From an uncultured Amylibacter sp. (lineage in GTDB: Bacteria; Pseudomonadota; Alphaproteobacteria; Rhodobacterales; Rhodobacteraceae): DNA of 5,456 nt. The stretch lies in contig CALLAV010000260.1 of NCBI GenBank assembly GCA_938001995.1, positions 1 to 5,456 on the forward strand. Reading direction: 5' to 3'. Under the pieces are notes generated by a model. That model was not told the DNA's origin, made no database searches, and saw nothing but the letters and a program-made list of their open reading frames with translations. Shown here one piece after another: positions 1 to 5,456 of the stretch. A program made the translations under genes and the position numbers. Each line of letters starts with the position of its first letter. The first letter of the stretch is position 1.

Positions 1-255
1 CGGATTGAGGGCTTTGATAGCGTGAAAGCGGATGTTGTGTCCGCCCGCGCGTTGGCGTCGGTCGAAAATCTGTTTGAATATACCGAGAAAATTTTGAAGC
101 CAGATGCGATTTGTCTTTATTTGAAAGGGCAAAATTGCGACAGTGAGCTGGAAGAGGCGAGTCGGTCTTGGACATACGAAGCGGAGAAATTCGCCAGCAA
201 AACCGACGAAAACGGAACAGTTTTACGGATCAAGGATATTGCACGTGTCGGATGA
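1..255 (+). CDS. rsmG: RsmG (GidB), 16S rRNA (guanine-527 N7)-methyltransferase, 3' part
   Basis: This is the C-terminal 84 residues of RsmG, open at the left window edge, so the start and the N-terminal part of the Rossmann-type SAM-binding fold are missing; family members are usually about 205-215 residues. The enzyme uses S-adenosylmethionine to make m7G527 in 16S rRNA, and its loss typically gives low-level streptomycin resistance. Visible family hallmarks are DVVSARALASV (residues 11-21 of the fragment), matching the conserved D-V-x-x-A-R-A-L-A motif, and LYLKGQNCDSELEEA (about 39-53), matching the usual F/Y-L-K-G...E-L-x-x-A segment, followed by the characteristic W and the closing I-K-D-I-A-R-V strand. 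The TGA stop at 253-255 lies inside the start of parA. The rsmG-parA-parB order is the classic origin-proximal arrangement in many bacteria. Identification rests on motifs and neighbours and is strong despite the truncation. Confidence 0.93.
   Translation, partial: RIEGFDSVKADVVSARALASVENLFEYTEKILKPDAICLYLKGQNCDSELEEASRSWTYEAEKFASKTDENGTVLRIKDIARVG
232..236 (+). promoter_or_regulatory. Shine-Dalgarno site for parA
   Basis: AAGGA lies 8 bases before the GTG at 245, inside the rsmG reading frame. It decides the parA start: the same frame is open back to an ATG at 143, but the extra 34 residues are unlike ParA proteins, whereas this GTG gives the usual short N-terminus ahead of the Walker motif. 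Confidence 0.7.
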
Positions 256-1066
256 TAGCGGCGATTTGAAGCCTGCCAAGGTGCTCTCAGTTGCGAACCA
301 AAAGGGCGGCGTGGGTAAAACGACAACCGCTATCAATTTGGGAACAGCACTGGCTGCTGTGGGTAAGCGCGTTCTACTGATGGATCTTGATCCTCAGGGG
401 AATGCTTCAACAGGGCTTGGCATTGACCCATCACAGCGTAAAGTTACGATGTATGATGTTTTGGTGGACCAAACCAACCTTAAAGACGCGGTTATTAAAA
501 CTTCGGTTCCTAACTTATTTCTAGCACCGTCGTCTGTGGATTTGAGCTCTGCCGATGTGGAATTGGTAGATGATCAGCGCCGTGTGTTGCGTTTGCGGGC
601 TGCTTTGAAAGATTTGCAGCGGTTTGAGGACGAGTTTGACTATGTTTTCATTGATTGCCCACCATCCTTGAATCTCTTGACGCTAAATGCATTGGCGGCG
701 AGCCAATCGGTCATAGTTCCGCTTCAGGCGGAATTCTTTGCACTAGAAGGGCTTTCACAGCTGATGTTGACAATTCGTGAGGTTCGGCAAAGCCTGAATT
801 CAGTGTTGAAGATTGAAGGCATCGTTTTGACAATGTTTGATGGTCGCAATAATTTGTCGCAGCAAGTGGAGCAGGATGTCCGCGATAACCTTGCTGACCT
901 TGTTTATAAAACGATTGTGCCCCGCAACGTGCGCTTGTCCGAAGCGCCGTCCTTTGGGATGCCAGCGATTTTGTATGATCATAAAAGTCGTGGTAGCATT
1001 GCTTATCAAAAGCTGGCCGCCGAATTCTTGCGACGCGAAAACCGCAAGATTGTAAAAGCAGAGTAA
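245..1066 (+). CDS. parA: ParA chromosome-partitioning ATPase (Soj type)
   Basis: This 273-residue protein is a ParA/Soj-family ATPase. With ParB and parS it moves newly replicated origins apart, binding DNA non-specifically as an ATP dimer on the nucleoid. The deviant Walker A motif KGGVGKTT spans residues 20-27, with signature lysine K20 and P-loop lysine K25. The A' motif MDLDPQGN is at 46-53 and Walker B FIDCPPSL at 135-142. Conserved PLQAEFFALEGL (159-170) and VPRNVRLSEAPSFG toward the C-terminus are also present. There is no N-terminal DNA-binding extension, as expected for chromosomal rather than plasmid type Ia ParA. I chose the GTG at 245 because of the AAGGA at 232-236 and the family length; it overlaps the end of rsmG by 11 bases, suggesting translational coupling. 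parB follows after 20 bases. No separate promoter was recognised, so transcription with rsmG is likely. Confidence 0.97.
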   Translation: MSDDSGDLKPAKVLSVANQKGGVGKTTTAINLGTALAAVGKRVLLMDLDPQGNASTGLGIDPSQRKVTMYDVLVDQTNLKDAVIKTSVPNLFLAPSSVDLSSADVELVDDQRRVLRLRAALKDLQRFEDEFDYVFIDCPPSLNLLTLNALAASQSVIVPLQAEFFALEGLSQLMLTIREVRQSLNSVLKIEGIVLTMFDGRNNLSQQVEQDVRDNLADLVYKTIVPRNVRLSEAPSFGMPAILYDHKSRGSIAYQKLAAEFLRRENRKIVKAE

Positions 1067-1072
1067 ACGTTT

Positions 1073-1078
1073 GGAAAG
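1073..1078 (+). promoter_or_regulatory. Shine-Dalgarno site for parB
   Basis: GGAAAG in the 20-base parA-parB gap, 8 bases before the ATG at 1087. It supports that ATG as the parB start. Confidence 0.6.
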
Positions 1079-1086
1079 ATTGAGAA

Positions 1087-1995
1087 ATGGCTAAGAAAAA
1101 GAACGAGAAACGCGGATTGGGCCGTGGGCTTTCAGCTTTGATGGCTGATATCAATGAACCAACCACATCTGCGGAATCATCAACGCCTGTTCGCAGCAGC
1201 GAACGGCTTGTTCCTATCACGCAGGTCCATGCGAACCCAGATCAGCCGCGTCGAACTTTCGATCACACCGAATTACGGGACTTGGCGAAGTCAATTCTGA
1301 CCAAAGGCATCATTCAGCCTTTGATTGTACGCCCCGATCCCAATAAAAGCGGCGAATTTCAGATTGTTGCAGGTGAACGTCGATGGCGTGCGGCGCAGAC
1401 AGCTAAGTTGGATCAGGTTCCTGTTGTTGTGCGGGAACTTGACGACCTCGAAGTGTTGGAAATTGGCATTATTGAAAACATTCAACGGGCGGATCTAAAC
1501 CCCGTGGATGAGGCAAACGGATATCATCAATTGATGGAAAAGTTCGGCCACACACAAGAAAAGCTGTCAGAAGCGCTCGGAAAAAGCCGTAGTTACCTTG
1601 CAAACTCTATGCGTCTTTTAAACTTGCCGAATGCAGTGCAGGATATGTTGGTGGATGGTCGCCTAACGGCTGGCCATGCGCGTGCGCTCGTGCCAGCAGA
1701 TAATGCGCTGACATTGGCAAAACAAGTTGTTTCAAAAGGGCTGTCTGTTCGCCAAACCGAAGCTTTGGTCAAGCGCGGGGACGCGCCAGCAAAGAAATCA
1801 CCTCCAAGATCAGAGAAAGACAGTGATACAGTTTCTTTGGAAACTGACTTATCGGCGAATCTTGGGATGAAAGTGAATATTGCGCACAAAGCTGGCACTG
1901 AATCTGGAACGATTTCAATTAACTATACGTCATTTGATGATCTAGATGCTTTGTGCCAGATGTTGTCTGCTACGCGTTCGGCCGGGTCCAAATAA
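1087..1995 (+). CDS. parB: ParB chromosome-partitioning CTPase/DNA-binding protein (Spo0J type)
   Basis: This 302-residue protein is a full-length ParB/Spo0J. It recognises parS, loads as a CTP-dependent sliding clamp, spreads on flanking DNA and stimulates ParA. Domains in order: the N-terminal ParA-activating segment KRGLGRGLSAL (8-18); the ParB/Srx CTP-binding domain from about residue 40, with NPDQPR (50-55), GERRWRA (96-102) and ENIQR (130-134); the helix-turn-helix parS-reading region at about 155-181; conserved LTAGHARALV (193-202) and LSVRQTEALVK (219-229); a charged, Lys/Ser-rich linker at about 230-250; and a C-terminal dimerisation domain from about 255. All key CTPase motifs look intact. 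It follows parA in one unit. Its 3' end overlaps the end of the opposing DUF454-family gene by 26 bases. A probable target site lies at 4845-4860 in this window. Confidence 0.97.
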   Translation: MAKKKNEKRGLGRGLSALMADINEPTTSAESSTPVRSSERLVPITQVHANPDQPRRTFDHTELRDLAKSILTKGIIQPLIVRPDPNKSGEFQIVAGERRWRAAQTAKLDQVPVVVRELDDLEVLEIGIIENIQRADLNPVDEANGYHQLMEKFGHTQEKLSEALGKSRSYLANSMRLLNLPNAVQDMLVDGRLTAGHARALVPADNALTLAKQVVSKGLSVRQTEALVKRGDAPAKKSPPRSEKDSDTVSLETDLSANLGMKVNIAHKAGTESGTISINYTSFDDLDALCQMLSATRSAGSK

Positions 1996-2323
1996 AGACC
2001 GACACACAGCAAAGAACGATAGCCTGCGCAATCAAGCCTTTGATGGGAATTCCCATAAGTATAGAAATCAGAAGGCTTGCAGCGATGGTAACGGATGCAG
2101 CGATTTTTGCTGGGCGTCTGATAGCGCCGTTTTGCTGCCAATCGGCAATGGGCGGGCCAAGTTTTGGGTGATTGACCAACCAACTGTGAGCGCGGTCGGA
2201 TGATCTGGCGAAGCAGAACGCAGCAAGTAACAGTAGTGGGACAGTGGGCAATCCTGGAACTGGGATGCCGATGATCCCAAGAATTAGGCTAAGTGCGCCG
2301 CCGATGAACCAGATTGGGCGCAT
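1970..2323 (-). CDS. DUF454 (YbaN-like) small inner-membrane protein
   Basis: This 117-residue hydrophobic protein matches the DUF454/YbaN family, whose biochemical function is not established. The hallmark segment is visible: a short G-I-I-G-I-P-V-P-G-L-P-T-V-P stretch (16-29), then LLLLAAFCFARSSDRAHSWL (30-49), then N-H-P-K-L-G-P-P-I-A-D-W (51-62). Predicted membrane segments by eye are about 4-20, 28-39, 73-92 and 96-112, so it is probably a polytopic inner-membrane protein; there is no cleavable signal peptide. The ATG shares its A with the hemW stop (TAATG), so translation is probably coupled to hemW and it is the last gene of the rph cluster. Its TAG stop lies inside the parB coding end. 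Plus-strand reading frames over this stretch have no recognisable motifs. The family call is confident; a role near heme metabolism is only suggested by position. Confidence 0.88.
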   Translation of the reverse strand: MRPIWFIGGALSLILGIIGIPVPGLPTVPLLLLAAFCFARSSDRAHSWLVNHPKLGPPIADWQQNGAIRRPAKIAASVTIAASLLISILMGIPIKGLIAQAIVLCCVSVFIWTRPNA

Positions 2324-3492
2324 TAAGCGTCTTCCTTGGCCAGCAACTCGCCAAGAATCGCGTTTAAAACCATCTTGCCTTGGTTGGTTGTACGAAGGAC
2401 ATCACGATTGAGGCTTAGAAATCCGTCCGAGACAAGATTTTCCATCGAAGTCTTGGAAACCCGATTGGCACAAAGTGTTTCCGCACGTTCTAAATTGGTG
2501 CCATCAGCCAAACGCAGGGACATCATGACATATTCTGCCGCTTGATCTTGAGCGGAAATGATTTCGTCGATTTGCGTAGCTGTGCCCTTGGTCTGAACGG
2601 TTTCAAGCCATGTCTCTGGATTCAGCGGCGTCTGCGTCGCAAGGCGCTGCCCGTCGATCGTCAAACGCCCATGGGCTCCAGGGCCGATTCCAGCATAATC
2701 GCCATAATTCCAATAGATCTTGTTGTGTTGACACTCCGCACCGGTACGGGCGTGGTTTGAGATTTCATACGCGTTAAGACCCCTTTGATCGCACACCTCT
2801 TGCGTCACATCGTACATATCTGCTGAGAGTTCATCTGATGGCAGACCGCGCAGACGGTTACGGGCAAACAGATCGCCAAAGCGTGTGCCTTGTTCTATTG
2901 TTAGCTGGTACAAAGACAGATGATCGACCGCCATGTCGATGGCTTGAGACAATTCCAAACGCCAATCTGCAAGGCTTTGGTTCTGGCGAGCATAGATAAG
3001 GTCAAAGCTAACGTTATCGAAATTTTTCTTCGCAATATCAAATGCTTGCATGGCTTCAGACGCTGTATGCATACGTCCTAGCGCTTTAAGATCGGTGTCG
3101 TTGAGCGCTTGAATACCCATGGAAATTCGATTGACGCCTGCGTCCGCAAACCCCTTGAAGCGAGCGGCCTCAACAGATGTTGGATTTGCCTCTAGCGTGA
3201 TTTCTGCGGTGCTGGAAAGAGTCCAATTTTCCGCGATTGCCTGAATAATAGTGTCTACAGTTTCGGGCAACATCAGGCTGGGCGTTCCGCCACCAAAGAA
3301 AACAGTATCTACAGTTCGGTTGGGCGTTCGCGCCGCTGTTTGTTCGATTTCGGAGACAAGCGCCTTTGCCCAAGCGGCTTGGTCAACGGTGCTCCGCACG
3401 TGTGAATTGAAATCGCAGTAGGGGCATTTTGCTGCACAAAAAGGCCAGTGGACGTAAACGCCGAAACCAGCGTTTTTCCAATCCTCATGCAT
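2323..3492 (-). CDS. hemW: HemW, radical SAM heme chaperone (coproporphyrinogen III oxidase-like)
   Basis: This 389-residue radical-SAM protein belongs to the HemN/HemW group. HemW binds heme and delivers it to target proteins; it is often misannotated as oxygen-independent coproporphyrinogen III oxidase. The iron-sulfur motif is C19-x3-C23-x2-C26 within [16 protein letters not shown] (16-31). A Phe follows where true HemN has a fourth Cys (C-x-C), which favours HemW. Other motifs are FFGGGTPSL (65-73), LEANP (100-104), [10 protein letters not shown] (119-128), LGRMH (138-142) and a later FDLIYA; the C-terminal part fits the HemN C-terminal domain. I chose the ATG at 3492 because family proteins begin shortly before the G-F-G-x-Y-x-H-W-P-F-C segment; the frame is open further upstream to 3630, but that part lies in rdgB and is unlike the family. 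It overlaps rdgB by 8 bases (ATGCATGA), suggesting coupled translation without a strong Shine-Dalgarno site. Confidence 0.94.
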   Translation of the reverse strand: MHEDWKNAGFGVYVHWPFCAAKCPYCDFNSHVRSTVDQAAWAKALVSEIEQTAARTPNRTVDTVFFGGGTPSLMLPETVDTIIQAIAENWTLSSTAEITLEANPTSVEAARFKGFADAGVNRISMGIQALNDTDLKALGRMHTASEAMQAFDIAKKNFDNVSFDLIYARQNQSLADWRLELSQAIDMAVDHLSLYQLTIEQGTRFGDLFARNRLRGLPSDELSADMYDVTQEVCDQRGLNAYEISNHARTGAECQHNKIYWNYGDYAGIGPGAHGRLTIDGQRLATQTPLNPETWLETVQTKGTATQIDEIISAQDQAAEYVMMSLRLADGTNLERAETLCANRVSKTSMENLVSDGFLSLNRDVLRTTNQGKMVLNAILGELLAKEDA

Positions 3493-4093
3493 CGAGGATC
3501 GCTCTGAGTTTTCGAAACGCATCAGCGCGGTGCGACATGGCGTGTTTTTTGGCTGGGTCCATTTGACCGAAGGTTTCGACTTCGCCCTCTGGGATGAACA
3601 TCGGGTCGAACCCAAAGCCGAGATCGCCACGCATGGGCCATGATACGCGACCTTCTACCTTGCCTTCGAACAGTTCGTCGTGCCCGTCGGGCCACGCGAG
3701 GCAAAGTGTGGCGCAAAAACGTGCAGTTCGCGGTTCAGGTGCATTGCGTTCTTCTAACAGCGTCCAAACCTTGGTCATGGCCATAGGGAAGTCACGCCCG
3801 TTCGGTGTTTCAGCCCAATCTGCGGTGTAAACGCCTGGGTCACCGTCCAAGCCATCTACCTGAATGCCGCTGTCGTCTGACAATGCGGGCAGTCCTGACG
3901 CTTTTGCAGCGAAATGCGCCTTGATGCGTGCGTTGCCTGCAAACGTGGTCTCGGTTTCTTCAGGTTCTTCCAAACCCAAATCGCCTGCAGACACTACGTC
4001 GATCCCATAGGGAACAAGCAATTCTGCAATCTCGCGCAGTTTGCCTTTGTTGTGGCTGGCGAGGACGATTTTGGATTCGGTCAGTTTGCGCAT
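3485..4093 (-). CDS. rdgB: RdgB/HAM1 non-canonical purine NTP pyrophosphatase
   Basis: This 202-residue protein is an RdgB/HAM1/Ham1p-type nucleoside triphosphate pyrophosphatase. It hydrolyses (d)ITP and XTP to monophosphate plus pyrophosphate, keeping deaminated purines out of DNA and RNA in the cytoplasm. Visible motifs are SHNKGK near the N-terminus (13-18, triphosphate binding), the [10 protein letters not shown] segment (50-59), the metal-binding/catalytic LSDDSG (71-76), [12 protein letters not shown] (83-94, base pocket region), GFGFDPMF (159-166) and SHRADA (187-192). Length is normal for the family. The ATG at 4093 gives the usual short lead into the first beta strand. It sits 3 bases after the rph TAG stop, in the same reading frame, and its end overlaps hemW by 8 bases. 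The Shine-Dalgarno site is weak, so translation probably depends on coupling to rph. Confidence 0.96.
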   Translation of the reverse strand: MRKLTESKIVLASHNKGKLREIAELLVPYGIDVVSAGDLGLEEPEETETTFAGNARIKAHFAAKASGLPALSDDSGIQVDGLDGDPGVYTADWAETPNGRDFPMAMTKVWTLLEERNAPEPRTARFCATLCLAWPDGHDELFEGKVEGRVSWPMRGDLGFGFDPMFIPEGEVETFGQMDPAKKHAMSHRADAFRKLRAILDA

Positions 4094-4096
4094 GGC

Positions 4097-4810
4097 CTAG
4101 GATGTGGCCGCTTTTTGTGCGGTGACAAGCTCTGCTACACCCTTTTCCGCAAGATCCATTAGCGTGTTGAATTCATCACGGCTAAAAGCTGCGCCTTCGG
4201 CGGAGCCTTGGATTTCAATCATCCCGCCAGCGCCTGTCATTACAAAGTTGGCATCGGTGCCTGCTTCGCTGTCCTCGGCATAGTCGAGGTCCAGCACCGG
4301 TTGACCCGCGTAGATGCCACAAGATACAGCAGCCACGTGATCGGTTAATGGATCTTCCTTGATATCACCCGCTTTTAGCAGCTTGTTCACTGCCAAACGC
4401 AGTGCAACCCAGCCACCCGTGATAGATGCGCAGCGTGTGCCGCCGTCTGCCTGAATTACATCGCAATCAATAGTGATCTGACGTTCGCCCAACGCAACGC
4501 GGTCAACACCAGCGCGTAGCGAACGGCCAATCAGGCGTTGAATTTCCTGCGTGCGACCTGACTGCTTGCCAGCAGTGGCCTCGCGACGGTTCCGTGTGGT
4601 GGTGGCGCGTGGCAGCATTCCGTATTCAGCCGTGACCCACCCCAAACCAGAGCCTTTGATCCAAGGTGGAACGCGCCCTTCAAGGCTCGCTGTACACAAC
4701 ACATGCGTATCGCCCATTTTAATCAGGCAAGAGCCTTCGGCGTGTTTTGTCACATTGGTTTCAATGCTAACGTCGCGCATTGTGTCGGTGGTTCTGCCTG
4801 ATGGGCGCAT
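4097..4810 (-). CDS. rph: RNase PH, phosphorolytic tRNA 3'-exoribonuclease
   Basis: This 237-residue protein is a complete RNase PH, which trims tRNA precursors at the 3' end using phosphate and works as a ring hexamer. It starts with the family-typical MRPSGR. Conserved segments are [19 protein letters not shown] (21-39), [14 protein letters not shown] (57-70), [16 protein letters not shown] (85-100, containing phosphate-binding R86), [12 protein letters not shown] with SITGG (115-126 and 129-133), and [16 protein letters not shown] (173-188, containing the acidic active-site residues). The frame is open upstream to an ATG at 4861, but those 17 residues are Lys/Arg-rich, not family-like, and overlap the parS-like site; AAGGA at 4819-4823 sits 8 bases before the ATG at 4810 and supports that start. 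It is the first gene of the rph-rdgB-hemW-DUF454 cluster. The C-terminus is intact. Confidence 0.97.
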   Translation of the reverse strand: MRPSGRTTDTMRDVSIETNVTKHAEGSCLIKMGDTHVLCTASLEGRVPPWIKGSGLGWVTAEYGMLPRATTTRNRREATAGKQSGRTQEIQRLIGRSLRAGVDRVALGERQITIDCDVIQADGGTRCASITGGWVALRLAVNKLLKAGDIKEDPLTDHVAAVSCGIYAGQPVLDLDYAEDSEAGTDANFVMTGAGGMIEIQGSAEGAAFSRDEFNTLMDLAEKGVAELVTAQKAATS

Positions 4811-4818
4811 GGTTCTGT

Positions 4819-4823
4819 TCCTT
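4819..4823 (-). promoter_or_regulatory. Shine-Dalgarno site for rph
   Basis: On the minus strand AAGGA, within the run AAAAGGA, lies 8 bases before the ATG at 4810. It selects this start over the upstream in-frame ATG at 4861. Confidence 0.7.
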
Positions 4824-4844
4824 TTGCGTTTGGTGCGGTGTATC

Positions 4845-4860
4845 TGTTTCACGTGACCCA
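4845..4860. promoter_or_regulatory. parS: parS-like centromere site (ParB loading site)
   Basis: TGTTTCACGTGACCCA matches the widely conserved parS palindrome TGTTTCACGTGAAACA at 14 of 16 positions. The left half (TGTTTCAC) is perfect and the right half differs at two bases (GTGACCCA for GTGAAACA). It lies in non-coding DNA between divergent rph and hrcA, about 2.85 kb from the end of parB. ParB from 1087-1995 is the obvious binder; the site would nucleate ParB-CTP clamps that spread into the rph operon and hrcA. The placement, outside genes and close to parAB, is what is expected for a real parS. Other CACGTG hexamers in the window (242, 3397, 4334) lack the flanking bases. Confidence 0.82.
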
Positions 4861-4872
4861 CGCAAACCCAGA

Positions 4873-4902
4873 TTGACGATGGGGTGCAGAGTTCCTAATT
4901 AT
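4873..4902 (+). promoter_or_regulatory. Candidate promoter for hrcA
   Basis: TTGACG at 4873-4878 is a 5/6 match to a -35 hexamer, followed after 18 bases by AATTAT at 4897-4902 as a 4/6 -10 candidate. Transcription would begin near 4909, leaving a very short leader of about 11-23 bases before hrcA. A heat-shock sigma factor could use an overlapping element here, but I cannot tell from sequence alone. No CIRCE inverted repeat (TTAGCACTC-N9-GAGTGCTAA) is visible. Confidence 0.4.
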
Positions 4903-4906
4903 ATCA
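4898..4906 (-). promoter_or_regulatory. Extended -10 promoter for the rph operon
   Basis: Read on the minus strand this is TGATATAAT, a perfect TGnTATAAT extended -10 element. No convincing -35 is seen at 16-18 bases upstream, which extended -10 promoters can do without. Transcription would start near 4891, giving a leader of about 80 bases before rph that contains the parS-like site. The element overlaps the candidate hrcA -10 on the other strand. Confidence 0.55.
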
Positions 4907-4919
4907 ACGTCTCATTGAA

Positions 4920-5456
4920 ATGGACCTTACCGTGTCAGAAAATGGATCAACCAGCATAGATACGCTGAACGCGCGCAGCCGCGAAGTGTTTCGGCTGCTT
5001 GTGGAATCCTATCTGGACACAGGTGATCCCGTTGGTTCGCGCACTTTAACGCGCACAATGAACGAGAGTGTATCTGCCGCAACCATTCGCAATGTTATGC
5101 AGGATTTAGAGCACTTGGGATTGCTAGATAGTCCGCATGTCTCTGCTGGCCGCATTCCGACGCAGTTTGGGTTAAGGATGTTTGTGGATGGATTGTTGGA
5201 AGTCGGCGATATTTCCAGTGATGAGCGTCGCACGATTGATGCATCCATGCAAAGCAATTCAGATGACATTACAGGTGCACTGGATCGGGCAGGGTCGCTG
5301 TTGTCTGGCCTAACGCAAAGCGCGAGCGTTGTTTTGGCCCCAAAAACAGAGGCGCCGATCAAGCATATTGAATTTGTATCCCTGTCGCCCGACAAAGCAC
5401 TGGTGGTGCTGGTCATGGCAGATGGGCAAGTGGAAAACCGCATCTTTACGCCGCCG
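4920..5456 (+). CDS. hrcA: HrcA heat-inducible transcription repressor, 5' part
   Basis: This is the first 179 residues of HrcA, open at the right window edge (the family is roughly 340-360 residues). HrcA represses chaperone genes such as groESL by binding CIRCE elements and is kept active by GroEL. The N-terminal winged helix-turn-helix is clear: ARSREVFRLLVESYLDTGDP (18-37), PVGSRTL (37-43), recognition region SAATIRNVMQDLEHLGLL (52-69), then PHVSAGRIPTQFGLRMFVD (72-90). From about residue 105 the GAF-like domain begins, with ASVVLAP and I-K-H-I-E-F-V-S. The start is uncertain: ATG 4920 lacks a Shine-Dalgarno site, while GTG 4932 has TGGA about 7 bases upstream and gives MSENGS, closer to related HrcA openings. 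I report the longer form. grpE commonly follows hrcA in this group but is outside the window. Confidence 0.94.
   Translation, partial: MDLTVSENGSTSIDTLNARSREVFRLLVESYLDTGDPVGSRTLTRTMNESVSAATIRNVMQDLEHLGLLDSPHVSAGRIPTQFGLRMFVDGLLEVGDISSDERRTIDASMQSNSDDITGALDRAGSLLSGLTQSASVVLAPKTEAPIKHIEFVSLSPDKALVVLVMADGQVENRIFTPP

Noticed and set aside
143..244. 34-residue N-terminal extension of ParA from an ATG at 143
   Set aside because: It lies wholly in rsmG, has no ParA similarity, and a good Shine-Dalgarno supports GTG 245.
711..1220. Long minus-strand open frame across parA-parB (169 codons)
   Set aside because: It is a shadow of two certain genes on the other strand and shows no recognisable motif.
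1984..2002. GGTC/GACC hairpin at the parB end as a terminator
   Set aside because: The stem is only 4 base pairs with an 8-base loop and no T-run follows on either strand.
1946..2203. Plus-strand open frames after parB
   Set aside because: They lie opposite the DUF454 gene, which has a clear family signature, and contain no recognisable motif.
3397..3402. CACGTG hexamer in hemW as a second parS
   Set aside because: Flanking bases give only about 7/16 match to parS.
3493..3630. 46-residue N-terminal extension of HemW
   Set aside because: It is antisense-free but out of frame within rdgB, unlike the family, and HemW proteins begin just before the HWPFC segment.
4334..4339. CACGTG hexamer in rph as a parS
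   Set aside because: Flanking bases give only about 7/16 match to parS.
4811..4861. 17-residue N-terminal extension of RNase PH from an ATG at 4861
   Set aside because: The family begins at MRPSGR, the Shine-Dalgarno fits 4810, and the extension covers the parS-like site.
4861..4919. CIRCE element upstream of hrcA
   Set aside because: No TTAGCACTC / GAGTGCTAA inverted repeat is present; hrcA does not look self-regulated through CIRCE here.
5009..5443. Minus-strand open frame of 144 codons opposite hrcA
   Set aside because: It lies opposite a clear hrcA reading frame with intact family motifs; it is Ser/Thr/Arg-rich with no domain.

Overview
The window looks like a chromosomal, origin-proximal segment from an alphaproteobacterium, most likely a Rhodobacteraceae/Roseobacter-group member with moderate G+C (by eye, not counted). 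The basis is gene order and protein style: rsmG-parA-parB on one side, then hemW-rdgB-rph facing hrcA. The proteins show typical alphaproteobacterial openings, such as RNase PH starting MRPSGR and ParB carrying KRGLGRGLSAL near its N-terminus. No mobile element, CRISPR array, tRNA or rRNA is visible, and coding density is very high; the only non-coding stretch over 100 bases is 4811-4919.

Left part, plus strand (1-1995): the 3' end of rsmG (16S rRNA G527 methyltransferase), then parA, which starts with GTG inside the last codons of rsmG, then parB 20 bases later. These look like one transcription unit joining ribosome maturation to chromosome segregation.

Middle part, minus strand (4810 down to 1970): a compact four-gene cluster read right to left, rph - rdgB - hemW - DUF454/YbaN-family membrane protein. 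The junctions are a 3-base gap, an 8-base overlap and a 1-base TAATG overlap, so the genes are very probably co-transcribed and translationally coupled. Products are a tRNA 3'-end trimming exoribonuclease, a house-cleaning (d)ITP/XTP pyrophosphatase, a radical-SAM heme chaperone and a small membrane protein. The last gene runs tail-to-tail into parB with a 26-base overlap and no obvious terminator.

Right part (4811-5456): a 109-base divergent intergenic region, then the 5' portion of hrcA, the heat-shock repressor gene, cut by the window edge. The intergenic region holds a 14/16 match to the bacterial parS centromere (TGTTTCACGTGACCCA at 4845-4860), an extended -10 promoter firing toward rph, and a likely promoter firing toward hrcA that overlaps it. 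Thus the ParAB genes and a probable ParB loading site are both here, separated by the rph operon.

The window is mostly well-understood housekeeping. I do not see an undescribed system. The points worth a second look are the parS-like site in the rph leader, the overlapping divergent promoters, the in-frame TAG-GCC-ATG junction between rph and rdgB, and the parB/DUF454 convergent overlap.
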